Shown: positions 1-8,655 of the stretch, in pieces | How positions within the stretch are numbered: position 1 is the first letter of the stretch | How the letters are laid out: each line of letters opens with the position of its first letter | Source of the DNA: Mesobacillus boroniphilus | GTDB lineage: Bacteria > Bacillota > Bacilli > Bacillales > Cytobacillaceae | NCBI RefSeq assembly: GCF_018424685.1 | Contig: NZ_QTKX01000001.1 | Coordinates: 1,922,001-1,986,000 of the forward strand | Length of the DNA stretch: 64,000 nucleotides | Direction: 5' to 3' | Program-made: the position numbers and the translations under genes | Notes under the pieces: model-generated | The model's database searches: none | What the model was told of the DNA's origin: nothing | What the model saw: only the letters and a program-made list of their open reading frames with translations

Positions 1-796
1 TTTCCGAATCCAATCCCCCATGATAAGCCATGGCATTCTTGATTCCTCTTTCTCTCATATGAGACGCAGTTTGCTCAGCGACTTTTTTGCTAGAAAAATA
101 AATAATCCCGGGGCCTTTCAAATATTTCACCAGCTCGACTGTCCGGTCCAGCTTATCCTGAAAGGTAGATGCAAACTCTAAAGCAAGTGAAATAACCGGG
201 CGGTCCACAGAATAGACAACCTCATTCCAATCTCCTAAATGGAGCTTTTCTGCGATATCCCTTCTGACCTCATGCGAAGCCGTGGCTGTTAGTGCGAGCG
301 TCAAAGGTCGTCCAAGCTTCTCCCTGAATTCTCCTAGCTTGAGGTAGTCCGGCCTAAAATCATATCCCCATTGAGATATACAGTGGGCTTCATCCACAAC
401 GAACAGGGAAACAGACAATTTTCTAATCCGGTTCAATACAGACTCAATCCCCAGCATTTCTGGAGATATGAAGATAAACCGAAACCATTCGAGTTCTTCC
501 AGGGCTTTTGCTTTTTGCTGTGGTGACAAAAAGGAATTCAAAGCAATCACTCTCTTTTCACCCATTGCCATCATTTGCTCAACCTGATCCTGCATTAATG
601 ACAACAGTGGTGAAACAATCAAGACTGGCCCGTCCAACAGATAGCCTGGAAGTTGGTAGCACAGGGACTTTCCCGTTCCAGTTGGCAGCATTGAGATCGT
701 ATGCTTTCTTCCTAAAACAGATTCGATCGTTTCTTGCTGCCCTGGACGGAAATCCTCGAATTTAAAATACTTTTTTAAATATCTTTTTAACTCCAT
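1..796 (-). CDS. recQ: ATP-dependent DNA helicase RecQ (partial, 3' part outside window)
   Basis: This is the N-terminal 265 residues of a RecQ-family 3'-5' DNA helicase, which acts in recombination and replication-fork repair. The reverse-strand reading frame is open from the ATG at 796 to the window edge. Walker A (PTGTGKS) sits at about residues 38-44 and the DEAH box at 135-138, inside the RecQ signature DEAHCISQWGYDFRPDY. The start overlaps the end of ypbB by 10 nt, so the two are probably co-transcribed and translationally coupled, as in B. subtilis where ypbB precedes recQ. The C-terminal zinc-binding/RQC region and any HRDC domain lie outside the window. Assignment to RecQ is firm; which RecQ paralogue cannot be told from half a protein. 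Confidence 0.95.
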   Translation of the reverse strand, partial: MELKRYLKKYFKFEDFRPGQQETIESVLGRKHTISMLPTGTGKSLCYQLPGYLLDGPVLIVSPLLSLMQDQVEQMMAMGEKRVIALNSFLSPQQKAKALEELEWFRFIFISPEMLGIESVLNRIRKLSVSLFVVDEAHCISQWGYDFRPDYLKLGEFREKLGRPLTLALTATASHEVRRDIAEKLHLGDWNEVVYSVDRPVISLALEFASTFQDKLDRTVELVKYLKGPGIIYFSSKKVAEQTASHMRERGIKNAMAYHGGLDSE

Positions 797-1848
797 TCCA
801 TATCACCATATTTAGCCAGAACAAGCCTGATTTCAAAATAGGAGGCATCAGTCACTTGTTCCTTGATTTGCTTTAACTTTTTTGCAGAATTTCGCTGTGC
901 AGCCTGAAGGATTCTTTCCTTTTTGTTTTGAAGGATATAGCCGTCTATATTGAATTCCTTGATGGAAAGAGCAATTTCCACAACATGATCTTCAATAGTG
1001 CTTTGTTTTAGGTTACGGGCAGCGGAAATTTCTTCCAAGTTATAACCTTTCTGCATTAATTTATATGTCTTGTCCGTTGATATTGTCAACGGTACGTTTC
1101 GCTCTGCCTTTTTGATCAATCCATTCAGTAGTGGGTAGGCCTGCTCATTCTCCAGGACCCTGTCAAACATTGCATGCAAGCAATTTAAGAATTCGAAATG
1201 ATAACGCGCCGGTTCCAGCCCGGTGAACTCAGCAGCCTGCATAGTCGTCAATCCAATTTTCTTAAAACCTGTCAACCTTAAAACAACCAATTCAGGTCTC
1301 GTTTTTTCATTATTAAGTGCAGATATAAGCTCACCATAAAGCCTTTCTGCCAGCTTATATCGATCTTCATTTTGTTGCTTGATGTATTGTTTAACCCAAA
1401 TAAGGGTTTCTCGCTTATTCCTTACTGGTATAAAGGACCTTTCATGGTTGATTAAATTTGAACTCACCTGGATAAGCAGTGTCAACCTTTCCCAAAAGTA
1501 ATCCGTTACCTGATGATATTTCCAGCCATTCAGATATTCAGGAAAACTATATTCAGATAACCCCAGGTTCAGGGTTTCTTCGCCCTTTTCCGTTAATATT
1601 ACCTTTTTTTCTGCTATTTCCTCTACCAGCTCCCTGTGCTGGAGCCTGTTAATCATTTTTTCGAGTCCATCCCGGGTAACTGAGGGGTATGTATGAAAAT
1701 ATGGGGTGATTTTATATAAGTGCGCGTCCTGAATCGTCTGCGAAGAACGCTTGCCCTGAAAAAGATGAAATAACGAATAAATGGTTCTTTCGCCATTGAT
1801 TCTCTTCAATATAGACAATACGACTGTCTCTAAATATTTTATCCCCAT
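787..1848 (-). CDS. ypbB: YpbB family helix-turn-helix protein
   Basis: A 353-residue soluble protein matching the YpbB family, which is found directly upstream of recQ in Bacillaceae. The middle and C-terminal parts are helical. A helix-turn-helix-like stretch near residues 265-310 (YNLEEISAARNLKQSTIEDHV) resembles the helicase-associated HTH domain attached to some RecQ proteins, so a DNA-binding partner role for RecQ is a reasonable inference, not shown. A longer frame begins at 1878, but the ATG at 1848 is preceded by AAGGGTGA at good spacing and is preferred. The stop codon lies 10 nt inside recQ. Confidence 0.85.
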   Translation of the reverse strand: MGIKYLETVVLSILKRINGERTIYSLFHLFQGKRSSQTIQDAHLYKITPYFHTYPSVTRDGLEKMINRLQHRELVEEIAEKKVILTEKGEETLNLGLSEYSFPEYLNGWKYHQVTDYFWERLTLLIQVSSNLINHERSFIPVRNKRETLIWVKQYIKQQNEDRYKLAERLYGELISALNNEKTRPELVVLRLTGFKKIGLTTMQAAEFTGLEPARYHFEFLNCLHAMFDRVLENEQAYPLLNGLIKKAERNVPLTISTDKTYKLMQKGYNLEEISAARNLKQSTIEDHVVEIALSIKEFNIDGYILQNKKERILQAAQRNSAKKLKQIKEQVTDASYFEIRLVLAKYGDMEWS

Positions 1849-2022
1849 CAAATCACCCTTGAATGAAAAATTAAGCAAAGGGCACTATAATATTCGGCGC
1901 CCACTATAGCAGAAAAATAATACAACATTATTTTAACATGAAAATATCTAGTAAAATGTTTTATTTTCAACGAAAAAACCATTCAATGCCTTGTGTGATA
2001 AGCATTCTCAATACTTTTTTTA

Positions 2023-2051
2023 TTGAAATGTTGACGATACAGTTTTACAAT
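2023..2051 (+). promoter_or_regulatory. Sigma-A type promoter of fer
   Basis: TTGAAA at 2023-2028 and TACAAT at 2046-2051 are separated by 17 nt, about 75 nt before the fer start. An overlapping TTGACG at 2031 is a weaker alternative -35. Confidence 0.6.
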
Positions 2052-2065
2052 AGATATGAGGAATA

Positions 2066-2089
2066 CGTTTTCACTATTTGGTGAAAACG
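2066..2089 (+). promoter_or_regulatory. 5'-UTR hairpin of fer mRNA
   Basis: Perfect 9-bp inverted repeat CGTTTTCAC / GTGAAAACG with a 6-nt loop, beginning 15 nt after the -10 box and ending about 20 nt before the Shine-Dalgarno. It could stabilise the 5' end of the fer transcript or be a protein operator. Confidence 0.45.
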
Positions 2090-2104
2090 CCATATTATTG
2101 TTAA

Positions 2105-2374
<270 letters not shown>

Positions 2375-2385
2375 AGATAGTACAT

Positions 2386-2414
2386 AATTCCCGCTTGTAA
2401 GCGGGAATTTTTTT
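2386..2414 (+). terminator. Terminator of fer
   Basis: Stem AATTCCCGC / GCGGGAATT with a 6-nt loop followed by a run of T, 11 nt after the fer stop. Confidence 0.9.
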
Positions 2415-2453
2415 ATGGTTTTTATAAATCTTGAATTTATAAAAACCATAAAA
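2411..2453. repeat. Perfect 18-bp inverted repeat
   Basis: TTTTATGGTTTTTATAAA at 2411-2428 and its exact reverse complement at 2436-2453 enclose a 7-nt loop. It begins in the T-run of the fer terminator. It may be a secondary bidirectional terminator or a protein-binding palindrome. Confidence 0.7.
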
Positions 2454-2511
2454 CAGTATCCAGCTCCCTTTTTATCAGGAGCAGCCAGTCATTTAACCAC
2501 CTATAAAATTC

Positions 2512-2543
2512 AAAAAAAGCAACGGTGCAGGCCGTTGCTTTTG
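2512..2543 (-). terminator. Terminator of ribU
   Basis: AAAAGCAACGG / CCGTTGCTTTT stem followed by T7 on the reverse strand, 20 nt after the ribU stop. Confidence 0.85.
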
Positions 2544-2562
2544 TATACGATCTCATATTAGT

Positions 2563-3144
2563 TTATGCACTTTTGAATGTTTGCTGTCTTTCAATCCAAG
2601 TTTTCATCCTTGTGAAGATCAGCATGAATATAACAGACATCAATATGCCTTTTACAAAATTAAATGGTAAAATTCCGGCAACAATCATGGCTCGCGCATC
2701 CGCTCCAGACATTGCTGGCATGTTCAAGAACAATGTGTATGCAGGTAGGAATACGTAGTAGTTAAGGACACTCATCAGGATTGCCATACTAGCTGTCCCA
2801 GCCACTAAAGCAAATGTCATCCCCTTATTGGTTTTCATCCGCTGATAAATATAGTACGTTGGCAGTATGAATAAAACCCCTGCAGCAAAATTGGCAGCAT
2901 GGCCTACTGGAACACCAGTATCACTGCCTGTCATGAAATAATCAAGTGTATTCTTCAAGAATTCTACTAAAATACCTGCTGCCGGACCAAAAATCAACGC
3001 AGCAATCAATGCAGGAATATCGCTGAAGTCGACCATTAAGAATTTTGGAAACGGTGGCAGCGGAAAATTCAGCAGCATCAATACATAAGAGATACTGCTC
3101 AGCATACCAATTGAAACCATTGCTTTTACACTAATTTTTTTCAT
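2563..3144 (-). CDS. ribU: Riboflavin ECF transporter S component RibU
   Basis: A 193-residue membrane protein with about six hydrophobic segments. It matches RibU (YpaA), the substrate-binding S component that joins the shared EcfAA'T module to import riboflavin. The conserved stretch after the first helix (FPLPPFPKFLMVDFSDIPAL) is the substrate-pocket region typical of RibU. The start at 3144 is chosen because GGAGAGAGGG lies just upstream; the frame stays open to 3198 without a better site. An FMN riboswitch and its terminator lie in the leader, so import would be shut off when FMN is plentiful. Confidence 0.93.
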   Translation of the reverse strand: MKKISVKAMVSIGMLSSISYVLMLLNFPLPPFPKFLMVDFSDIPALIAALIFGPAAGILVEFLKNTLDYFMTGSDTGVPVGHAANFAAGVLFILPTYYIYQRMKTNKGMTFALVAGTASMAILMSVLNYYVFLPAYTLFLNMPAMSGADARAMIVAGILPFNFVKGILMSVIFMLIFTRMKTWIERQQTFKSA

Positions 3145-3211
3145 TTTCCCTCTCTCCTTATAGAGATCCATCTCACATAAAGAAGAAAGATTCAGCATTC
3201 ACATACCCGTA

Positions 3212-3245
3212 ACAAATAAAACCCTCAAGTGCTAAGCTTGAGGGA
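3212..3245 (-). terminator. Riboswitch-controlled terminator upstream of ribU
   Basis: Stem CCCTCAAG / CTTGAGGG followed on the reverse strand by TTTTATTTG. It lies between the FMN aptamer and the ribU start, the expected place of an expression-platform terminator. Confidence 0.8.
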
Positions 3246-3310
3246 GACTTGTGAAAGGCATGCTTAATAAACGTTCAAAACCTGCATTTTTTGAACGTCT
3301 GCAGAACCTC

Positions 3311-3438
3311 CATCTTCTCCCATCCAGACTATACTGTCGGCTTTGGAATCGCACCAAATCCTGCCCTTACAGGCTCGCGGGCTTAGAGAAAAAATTCTCA
3401 TTACCGCCGATCGGGAATTTCACCCTGCCCCGAAGATA
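3311..3438 (-). ncRNA. FMN riboswitch (RFN element)
   Basis: Reverse-strand sequence shows the conserved RFN blocks in order: ATCTTCGGGGCAGGGTGAAA, TTCCCGATCGGCGGTAATG, AGCCCGCGAGCC, GGCAGGATTTGGTG, CCAAAGCCGACAGTATAGTC and TGGATGGGAGAAGAT. The two ends pair to close P1. It controls ribU through the downstream terminator. Confidence 0.96.
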
Positions 3439-3462
3439 GACCATATTTAATTTAACAAGTTT

Positions 3463-3491
3463 ATTATACTGAAAAAAAGATAATTTGTGAA
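3463..3491 (-). promoter_or_regulatory. Sigma-A type promoter of the ribU transcript
   Basis: TTCACA at 3486-3491 and TATAAT at 3463-3468 with a 17-nt spacer, about 25 nt before the aptamer. Confidence 0.65.
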
Positions 3492-3665
3492 GGTGTATGC
3501 TTGTGACGATTTTTTGACTACGATGAGAGTTTAATTCTATTTTATTCATAAAACCCTTATGATTGTAAAATAAATCTCTGCTAAATTCGGAATAACAGAA
3601 TATATTTAGTATTAATCAATAGATTATGACAACGCTTACATTCTATTCGTGAACGATTTTGCAGT

Positions 3666-3694
3666 TTGACAAAAGAATATTCGTCTTGTAAAAT
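3666..3694 (+). promoter_or_regulatory. Sigma-A promoter of serA
   Basis: TTGACA at 3666-3671, exactly 17 nt, then TAAAAT at 3689-3694, about 37 nt before the serA start. No T-box or riboswitch is seen between promoter and gene. Confidence 0.8.
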
Positions 3695-3731
3695 AATCAG
3701 AAAATTGTTTCTTTTAAGGAGTGAAATCTGG

Positions 3732-5306
3732 ATGTTTCAAGTTCTTGCCGCAGATTCGATAAAAGAAGAAGGTTTACAGCCATTATTAGAACAGCCTGAT
3801 ATTCAGTTACATATCGGGAGCATAGATTCTGAAAATATCGATATACAAAAGATAGATGCTCTTCTCGTCAGAAGTGCCACGAAAGTCACCTCTGAGCTTC
3901 TAGACAGAATGCCCTCCTTAAAAATCGTTGGTCGCGCAGGTGTTGGGGTGGATAATATCGATATAGCTGAAGCGACTAAAAGAGGAATCATCGTGGTAAA
4001 TGCTCCAGATGGGAATACGATTTCCACTGCAGAACATACCTTTGCGATGATGGCGGCACTTATGAGGAACATTCCACAGGCACACTCCACTGTTAAAAAA
4101 GGGGAATGGAAAAGAAATCAGTTTATTGGAAATGAACTATACGGAAAAACATTAGGAATCATCGGGTTAGGGAGAATTGGTTCTGAGCTTGCAAAAAGGG
4201 CGAGGGCTTTCGGAATGTCTGTGAAGGTCTACGACCCATTCCTGACCAAGGAGCGCGCCGAGATTTTAGGCGTTCAATTATCCACTTTCGACGAGGTCCT
4301 TGCCGAAGCGGATATCATTACCGTCCATACTCCTCTAACAAAAGAAACAAAGGGACTGCTAAATGAAAGAACCTTGAGCCAAACGAAAAAAGGAGTTTAT
4401 CTGCTGAACTGCGCAAGAGGCGGAATCATAGACGAAATGGCTCTAGCCCATTTTATTGAGAATGGACATGTCGCAGGTGCTGCATTGGACGTATTTGAAG
4501 TTGAACCCCCTGGCGACCACCCTTTATTGAAACTTGATTCAGTCATCGTTACCCCTCATCTAGGAGCTTCAACAAAAGAAGCGCAGTTGAATGTTGCTAC
4601 CCAGGTCGCCCGTGAAATCCGGACTTTCTTTGATGATAAACCCGTAGCCAACTCGATTAATCTCCCAGCTATGTCTAAAGAAATCTATGAGAAAATCCAA
4701 CCCTTTCACCAGCTGGCAAAAGAAATGGGCAAAATTGTTTCGGAATGCCACAACAAAGGGATCAGCGAGCTGACAGCCACCTATTCAGGCACTGCCGCTG
4801 AACTGGAGACCTCTTTTTTAACAAAAGCACTGCTTGCAGGCTTTTTCGAAAACCGTATTGATATAAAGGTTAACGAAGTGAACGCAATCCATATTGCAAA
4901 AGAACGAGGGATTATCGTCGGGGAAAAAGTGACAGGAAATTCGTATGGTTACGCAAACACCATTACCATAACAGCCCGTGGAGATGGAGACGTTTTTACA
5001 GCAAGAGGAACATTCATTGAACATTACGGACCAAGAATTGTTAATCTTGATGGATTCACTATCGATTTCCATCCTTCAGGAAACCTGCTATATATCCAGC
5101 ACATGGACCGTCCCGGTGTAATCGGCCATGTAGGAAAAGTACTCGGCGACCATGGAGTAAATATTGCGACAATGCAGGTTGGCAGGAAAGAGGCTGGCGG
5201 CGAAGCCATAATGGTCCTCTCCTTTGACAAGCCACTTTCAGACGATATGATCGTGAAGCTTGAATCACTGCAGGACATTGTCGCAATCAACAGCATTGTC
5301 CTATAA
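3732..5306 (+). CDS. serA: D-3-phosphoglycerate dehydrogenase
   Basis: A 524-residue cytosolic enzyme that oxidises 3-phosphoglycerate to 3-phosphohydroxypyruvate with NAD, the first step of serine synthesis. The substrate-binding domain is at the ends of the first 300 residues and the Rossmann fold in the middle carries GLGRIGSELAKRA. The catalytic region includes NCARGG and PHLGAST. An intervening allosteric domain and a C-terminal ACT domain (LLYIQHMDRPGVIGHVGKVL) follow, so serine feedback control is likely. The start at 3732 has AAGGAG upstream and matches the family; the longer frame from 3666 would begin inside the promoter. Length equals that of B. subtilis SerA. Confidence 0.97.
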   Translation: MFQVLAADSIKEEGLQPLLEQPDIQLHIGSIDSENIDIQKIDALLVRSATKVTSELLDRMPSLKIVGRAGVGVDNIDIAEATKRGIIVVNAPDGNTISTAEHTFAMMAALMRNIPQAHSTVKKGEWKRNQFIGNELYGKTLGIIGLGRIGSELAKRARAFGMSVKVYDPFLTKERAEILGVQLSTFDEVLAEADIITVHTPLTKETKGLLNERTLSQTKKGVYLLNCARGGIIDEMALAHFIENGHVAGAALDVFEVEPPGDHPLLKLDSVIVTPHLGASTKEAQLNVATQVAREIRTFFDDKPVANSINLPAMSKEIYEKIQPFHQLAKEMGKIVSECHNKGISELTATYSGTAAELETSFLTKALLAGFFENRIDIKVNEVNAIHIAKERGIIVGEKVTGNSYGYANTITITARGDGDVFTARGTFIEHYGPRIVNLDGFTIDFHPSGNLLYIQHMDRPGVIGHVGKVLGDHGVNIATMQVGRKEAGGEAIMVLSFDKPLSDDMIVKLESLQDIVAINSIVL

Positions 5307-5315
5307 GCTAAGCAC

Positions 5316-5349
5316 ACAGGCCCCGGTTATCGGAGGCCTGTATTTTTTT
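5316..5349 (+). terminator. Terminator of serA
   Basis: ACAGGCC / GGCCTGT stem followed by T7, 10 nt after the serA stop. Confidence 0.85.
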
Positions 5350-5350
5350 G

Positions 5351-6163
5351 TCAACCTAACGGGAACGCTCTTCGTTCTCCATTGGAAAACGTCATAATTT
5401 CCTCGTAGCCAACCTGTCTAGCAAGGTCAATAGCCTGATCAAAATCAGCACCGACATGCTCAGGTACATGGGCATCCGATGACAACACAATCGGTATTTT
5501 TTTATCAAAGCACATCTGCAATAGCCTTTTATCTGGATACAAAGTCTGGGTAGGCTTCCTTAAGCCTGCAGTGCTTATTTCCACACAGGTCTTGGATTGG
5601 GCCAGCGCCGATGTCGCCCGATCATACTGTTCCAATAGGAAACTTTCATCCTCAGGGACATATTTAAAAATTTTCACAAGATCAATATGACCGATTATAT
5701 CAAACAGATTTGTTTGCGCCAGTGTTACAACCTGGTCAAAATAACTTTTATAAACTTCATAAACATCTCTTCTGTCCCATTCTTTGCGATACTCGGCAAG
5801 ATCAATCCCAAAATCACCAATCCAATGGATCGATCCGATTACATAATCAAAGTCATAGCTTTTGATGAACTGTTCCATTTCCTTATGCTTGCCAGGAGTG
5901 TAGTCCATCTCGATTGACATTTTAACGTCAATTTCATTTCTCCATGCTTCCTCAAAAAGATTAACATAATCAGCCATATCATAATATCTGCGTTCATCTA
6001 CCCAGCTGTTGCGCAAGATATCGGCAGTCTGATAGAAGTGATATGCATGCTCAGAAATCCCAAAATGCTGAATTCCCTTTTGATTGGCCGTATCAGTAAA
6101 CTGCTTCAAATAATCCAGCGTCAATGTGCCTCTTTCCAGATGGTTGTGGTAATCCGTCAGCAT
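5351..6163 (-). CDS. PHP-domain phosphatase, HisJ/HisK-like
   Basis: A 270-residue protein of the polymerase-and-histidinol-phosphatase superfamily. Metal-binding motifs are in the usual order: DYHNH at residues 4-8, SEHAYHF near 38, GSIHW near 131, and SSDAHVPEH near 229. The family includes histidinol-phosphate phosphatases, but no his genes are nearby and the N-terminus differs from B. subtilis HisJ, so the substrate is not settled. The start has AAAGGGGACGG upstream. It is convergent with serA and downstream of the LysM/M23 gene on the same strand. Confidence 0.75.
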   Translation of the reverse strand: MLTDYHNHLERGTLTLDYLKQFTDTANQKGIQHFGISEHAYHFYQTADILRNSWVDERRYYDMADYVNLFEEAWRNEIDVKMSIEMDYTPGKHKEMEQFIKSYDFDYVIGSIHWIGDFGIDLAEYRKEWDRRDVYEVYKSYFDQVVTLAQTNLFDIIGHIDLVKIFKYVPEDESFLLEQYDRATSALAQSKTCVEISTAGLRKPTQTLYPDKRLLQMCFDKKIPIVLSSDAHVPEHVGADFDQAIDLARQVGYEEIMTFSNGERRAFPLG

Positions 6164-6232
6164 AGTACCCGTCCCCTTTATGACCGTTTTACCTATTATA
6201 CTTTCAGATAACAGCCGGGAACAAGGATTAGA

Positions 6233-7204
6233 TTATCGGGTTATTAATATTTGCTGCGGTTGTATCGTGTCAGATGTCAAATTGTTCAAAGCTTTTAATT
6301 TTTCCACAGATGTGTTTGTCTTTCTTGCGATAGAAATGAGTGTATCCCCCGAAGCAACGACATAACTGTTTTCACCTGATTTCACGATTTTTAAAACATC
6401 CCCTGAAGAGATATGGTTGTCATTGATATTATTATCTTGCCTGATCACTTCTACAGAAGTGTTATATTGTCCGGCTATTGACCAAAGGGTCTCTCCTCTT
6501 TGGACAGTATGCCTTATCGTTTTTTCAACTAATGGAGGGACATTAGCCGCTGAATTTTGACCATCTATTTTTTCACTTTCAGCGTTTAAACTCTCACCTT
6601 GGTCATTAATGGCGATATCGTCTGTCAATCGAAGCTTGGCGATTGTTTCCATCGTCACTTCATTACCTTTTTTCGCCATAGCCAAAATAGGCTGTCCTAC
6701 AGCAGCTTCTCCCAATGCCAAAACTGGATCTATGGCATTTTCCTTTTCATATGTCCATTTTTCTATATGGATTTCAAAATGGAGATGTACTCCAGAAGAA
6801 TCCCCCGTGTTTCCCATCAGGCCGATAATATCACCTTGCTTAACGACCTGTCCTTCTTTAACATTCCTTTTATTCAAATGGGCGTATACAGTTTCCAGAT
6901 TGTTATCATGCTTAACGAACACAACGTGTCCGTATGAGCCCGAATAATAGGATTTTGTTACTACCCCTTTATCAACACTATGTATAGGTGTTTTGAATTC
7001 ACCAGCAATGTCAATGCCTTTATGATGGCCATGACGCGTTCCATATAAATCCGTAATGATTCCCTCAGCTGGCCAAACCCAATCTGAAGTCAATTCTGTT
7101 ATATCGAGCATTTCTGCCTGAGAGTGCTTTCCGCCAAGAAATAGCAAGCTGATACAGAGTGCCATTAACCCGGCAATGAGTAAACGCTTTATATAATCCT
7201 GCAT
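6233..7204 (-). CDS. Exported M23 metallopeptidase with two LysM repeats
   Basis: A 323-residue secreted cell-wall hydrolase. A signal peptide or anchor covers residues 8-27. The M23 (LytM-type) domain follows with zinc ligands in HHKGIDIAG (about 59-67) and HLHFEIH (about 139-145). Two LysM peptidoglycan-binding repeats end the protein (HTVQRGETLWSIAGQYN and YVVASGDTLISIARKTN). It probably cleaves peptide cross-links. TAAGGAGGAAG precedes the ATG. It has no close neighbour that fixes its process; an envelope or sporulation role is only an inference. Confidence 0.88.
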   Translation of the reverse strand: MQDYIKRLLIAGLMALCISLLFLGGKHSQAEMLDITELTSDWVWPAEGIITDLYGTRHGHHKGIDIAGEFKTPIHSVDKGVVTKSYYSGSYGHVVFVKHDNNLETVYAHLNKRNVKEGQVVKQGDIIGLMGNTGDSSGVHLHFEIHIEKWTYEKENAIDPVLALGEAAVGQPILAMAKKGNEVTMETIAKLRLTDDIAINDQGESLNAESEKIDGQNSAANVPPLVEKTIRHTVQRGETLWSIAGQYNTSVEVIRQDNNINDNHISSGDVLKIVKSGENSYVVASGDTLISIARKTNTSVEKLKALNNLTSDTIQPQQILITR

Positions 7205-7291
7205 TTTCTTCCTCCTTAACTTTTTGCTCCCTTTTCATCCCTATGACAGCCTGTACAAAAATAGAACTGTATGGTGGAAAAAGAAGCAGCT

Positions 7292-7333
7292 AAAAAAGCA
7301 CATTCGTTATAATTGGTGGGAATCTGCTTTTTT
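7292..7333. repeat. Imperfect inverted repeat
   Basis: AAAAAAGCA at 7292-7300 and TGCTTTTTT at 7325-7333, with inner ATTC/GAAT arms. It lies between the rsiX terminator and the LysM gene and could act as a bidirectional terminator. No gene is seen in the 215 bp around it. Confidence 0.4.
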
Positions 7334-7385
7334 ATGCAAAAGAAGGAAAATTTGTTTATGGTATGGGGTTTACAGACCACCTTTC

Positions 7386-7422
7386 TAAACAAAAAAAAAG
7401 ACCTGGTGGCCTTTTTTTTTTA
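7386..7422 (-). terminator. Terminator of sigX-rsiX
   Basis: AAAAGGCC / GGTCTTTT stem and a long T-run on the reverse strand, overlapping the rsiX stop. Confidence 0.85.
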
Positions 7423-8655
7423 ATCAATATTTTTCTTATTTGGAGCGATTGGGAGCGGGAGGACTTCGTTCAAATTGAAAGGTCCCAGCTGTTCGATGTT
7501 CGCATTTTCTATTTTTACGCCTTTGTAATTGAACTCTTTTGCTGTCAGTAAGATCGCTTCCAGATGAGGCAGGAAACTATCATCAAGTGCTACTTCTCCT
7601 AGAGAAATCGATAATACACTATTCTCTTTTTCTGTATAATCTAATTTTATATTCCCAGGAATTGATGCAGTAAGATTTTGTTCATCTATGTCACTCAGCA
7701 TCTGCTCAAAAGCAAATTCAATGGTTTCGAACTTTTCTTTTGTTGGCACAAGATACGGTAGTTCGATCCCATCTGCTAACAAGAATAAATAAGCCCGTCT
7801 GGCGGATTGTTCTGCACTGATTGGCATTTCATCCATCGTTCCATAACCTTCCAGGAGTATTCCCTTATTTCCTTCAGTGAAAAGAAGTAGTTTCTCAAAT
7901 CCCTTTCCAGAAAAGTTCTGGGTCATTGCTTCTTTAAAATTAGTGCTTGCCGAGCTTCCGTACTTGAAATTATGATTTTCCTTTACATCCATACTCAATG
8001 TTTTGTTCTCTCCATCTGAACTCCATTTCGCATCCAGTGGATAATAATCGCTTAAACCCCATTCTTCTTCCTTAAGTTTTGACATTGTCTCTGCATAGCT
8101 GTCAATCCAGGCTTTTGCATTTTTCTTGGGTGTTGTTACGGTAACTGGAACCACAGTCATAGCCTGCTTGTCAGGAATTGCGTAGGTGAGAACTTCAGAA
8201 GTCTCGGTGTCTACCTCTTCTGAATACAAAGAAATTAGGCCGTCATAAGGATTTGCTTTATCCATCGCAGCGAATTCTTTGTTCTTTTCTACTACCTTAC
8301 TATCTGCTGACTCCATCATGAAAGTACTCTCCTTCTGGCTCGCACTTTCATTTGCCGTATCATCGCTGGTTGCTGTATTCATTTCCATGGATGATTTTTC
8401 TCCAACAGCACTGCTGTCCATGCTTTTATCTTCAGAATAGTTGTTTCCCATCAATCCTGGTGAAAGAATAAAGGCAAGGAAGAGTACTGCCGCGAGAGCT
8501 GCACCCGGAATGACCCATGTTGGCATTTTCTTTCTCTTTTCAACACGATGGGCGATATTCTGATAAATGTCACGAGAGTCGCGATGATCTTTTATCTTTG
8601 GCATCTGGCCGAGGATTTCTTCTAGCTGCTTATCGCTTAGCTGTGACTTTTTCAC
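7420..8655 (-). CDS. rsiX: Anti-sigma factor RsiX
   Basis: A 411-residue membrane-anchored anti-sigma factor. The cytoplasmic N-terminal 43 residues would bind SigX, one transmembrane helix follows (about 45-68), and the rest is an extracytoplasmic domain that starts with a Ser/Thr/Glu-rich linker. It uses a GTG start inside the last codons of sigX (26-nt overlap) with GGAAGG upstream, so translation is coupled. Position after sigX and next to resDE matches B. subtilis, where the gene is rsiX. The outer domain is longer than in B. subtilis and poorly conserved, as is usual. Confidence 0.82.
   Translation of the reverse strand: MKKSQLSDKQLEEILGQMPKIKDHRDSRDIYQNIAHRVEKRKKMPTWVIPGAALAAVLFLAFILSPGLMGNNYSEDKSMDSSAVGEKSSMEMNTATSDDTANESASQKESTFMMESADSKVVEKNKEFAAMDKANPYDGLISLYSEEVDTETSEVLTYAIPDKQAMTVVPVTVTTPKKNAKAWIDSYAETMSKLKEEEWGLSDYYPLDAKWSSDGENKTLSMDVKENHNFKYGSSASTNFKEAMTQNFSGKGFEKLLLFTEGNKGILLEGYGTMDEMPISAEQSARRAYLFLLADGIELPYLVPTKEKFETIEFAFEQMLSDIDEQNLTASIPGNIKLDYTEKENSVLSISLGEVALDDSFLPHLEAILLTAKEFNYKGVKIENANIEQLGPFNLNEVLPLPIAPNKKNID

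Noticed and set aside
508..765. 85-residue frame on the forward strand
   Set aside because: Antisense to recQ, no domain or start site.
3732..5306. T-box or serine riboswitch before serA
   Set aside because: Only about 35 nt separate the promoter -10 from the start, too short for such a leader.
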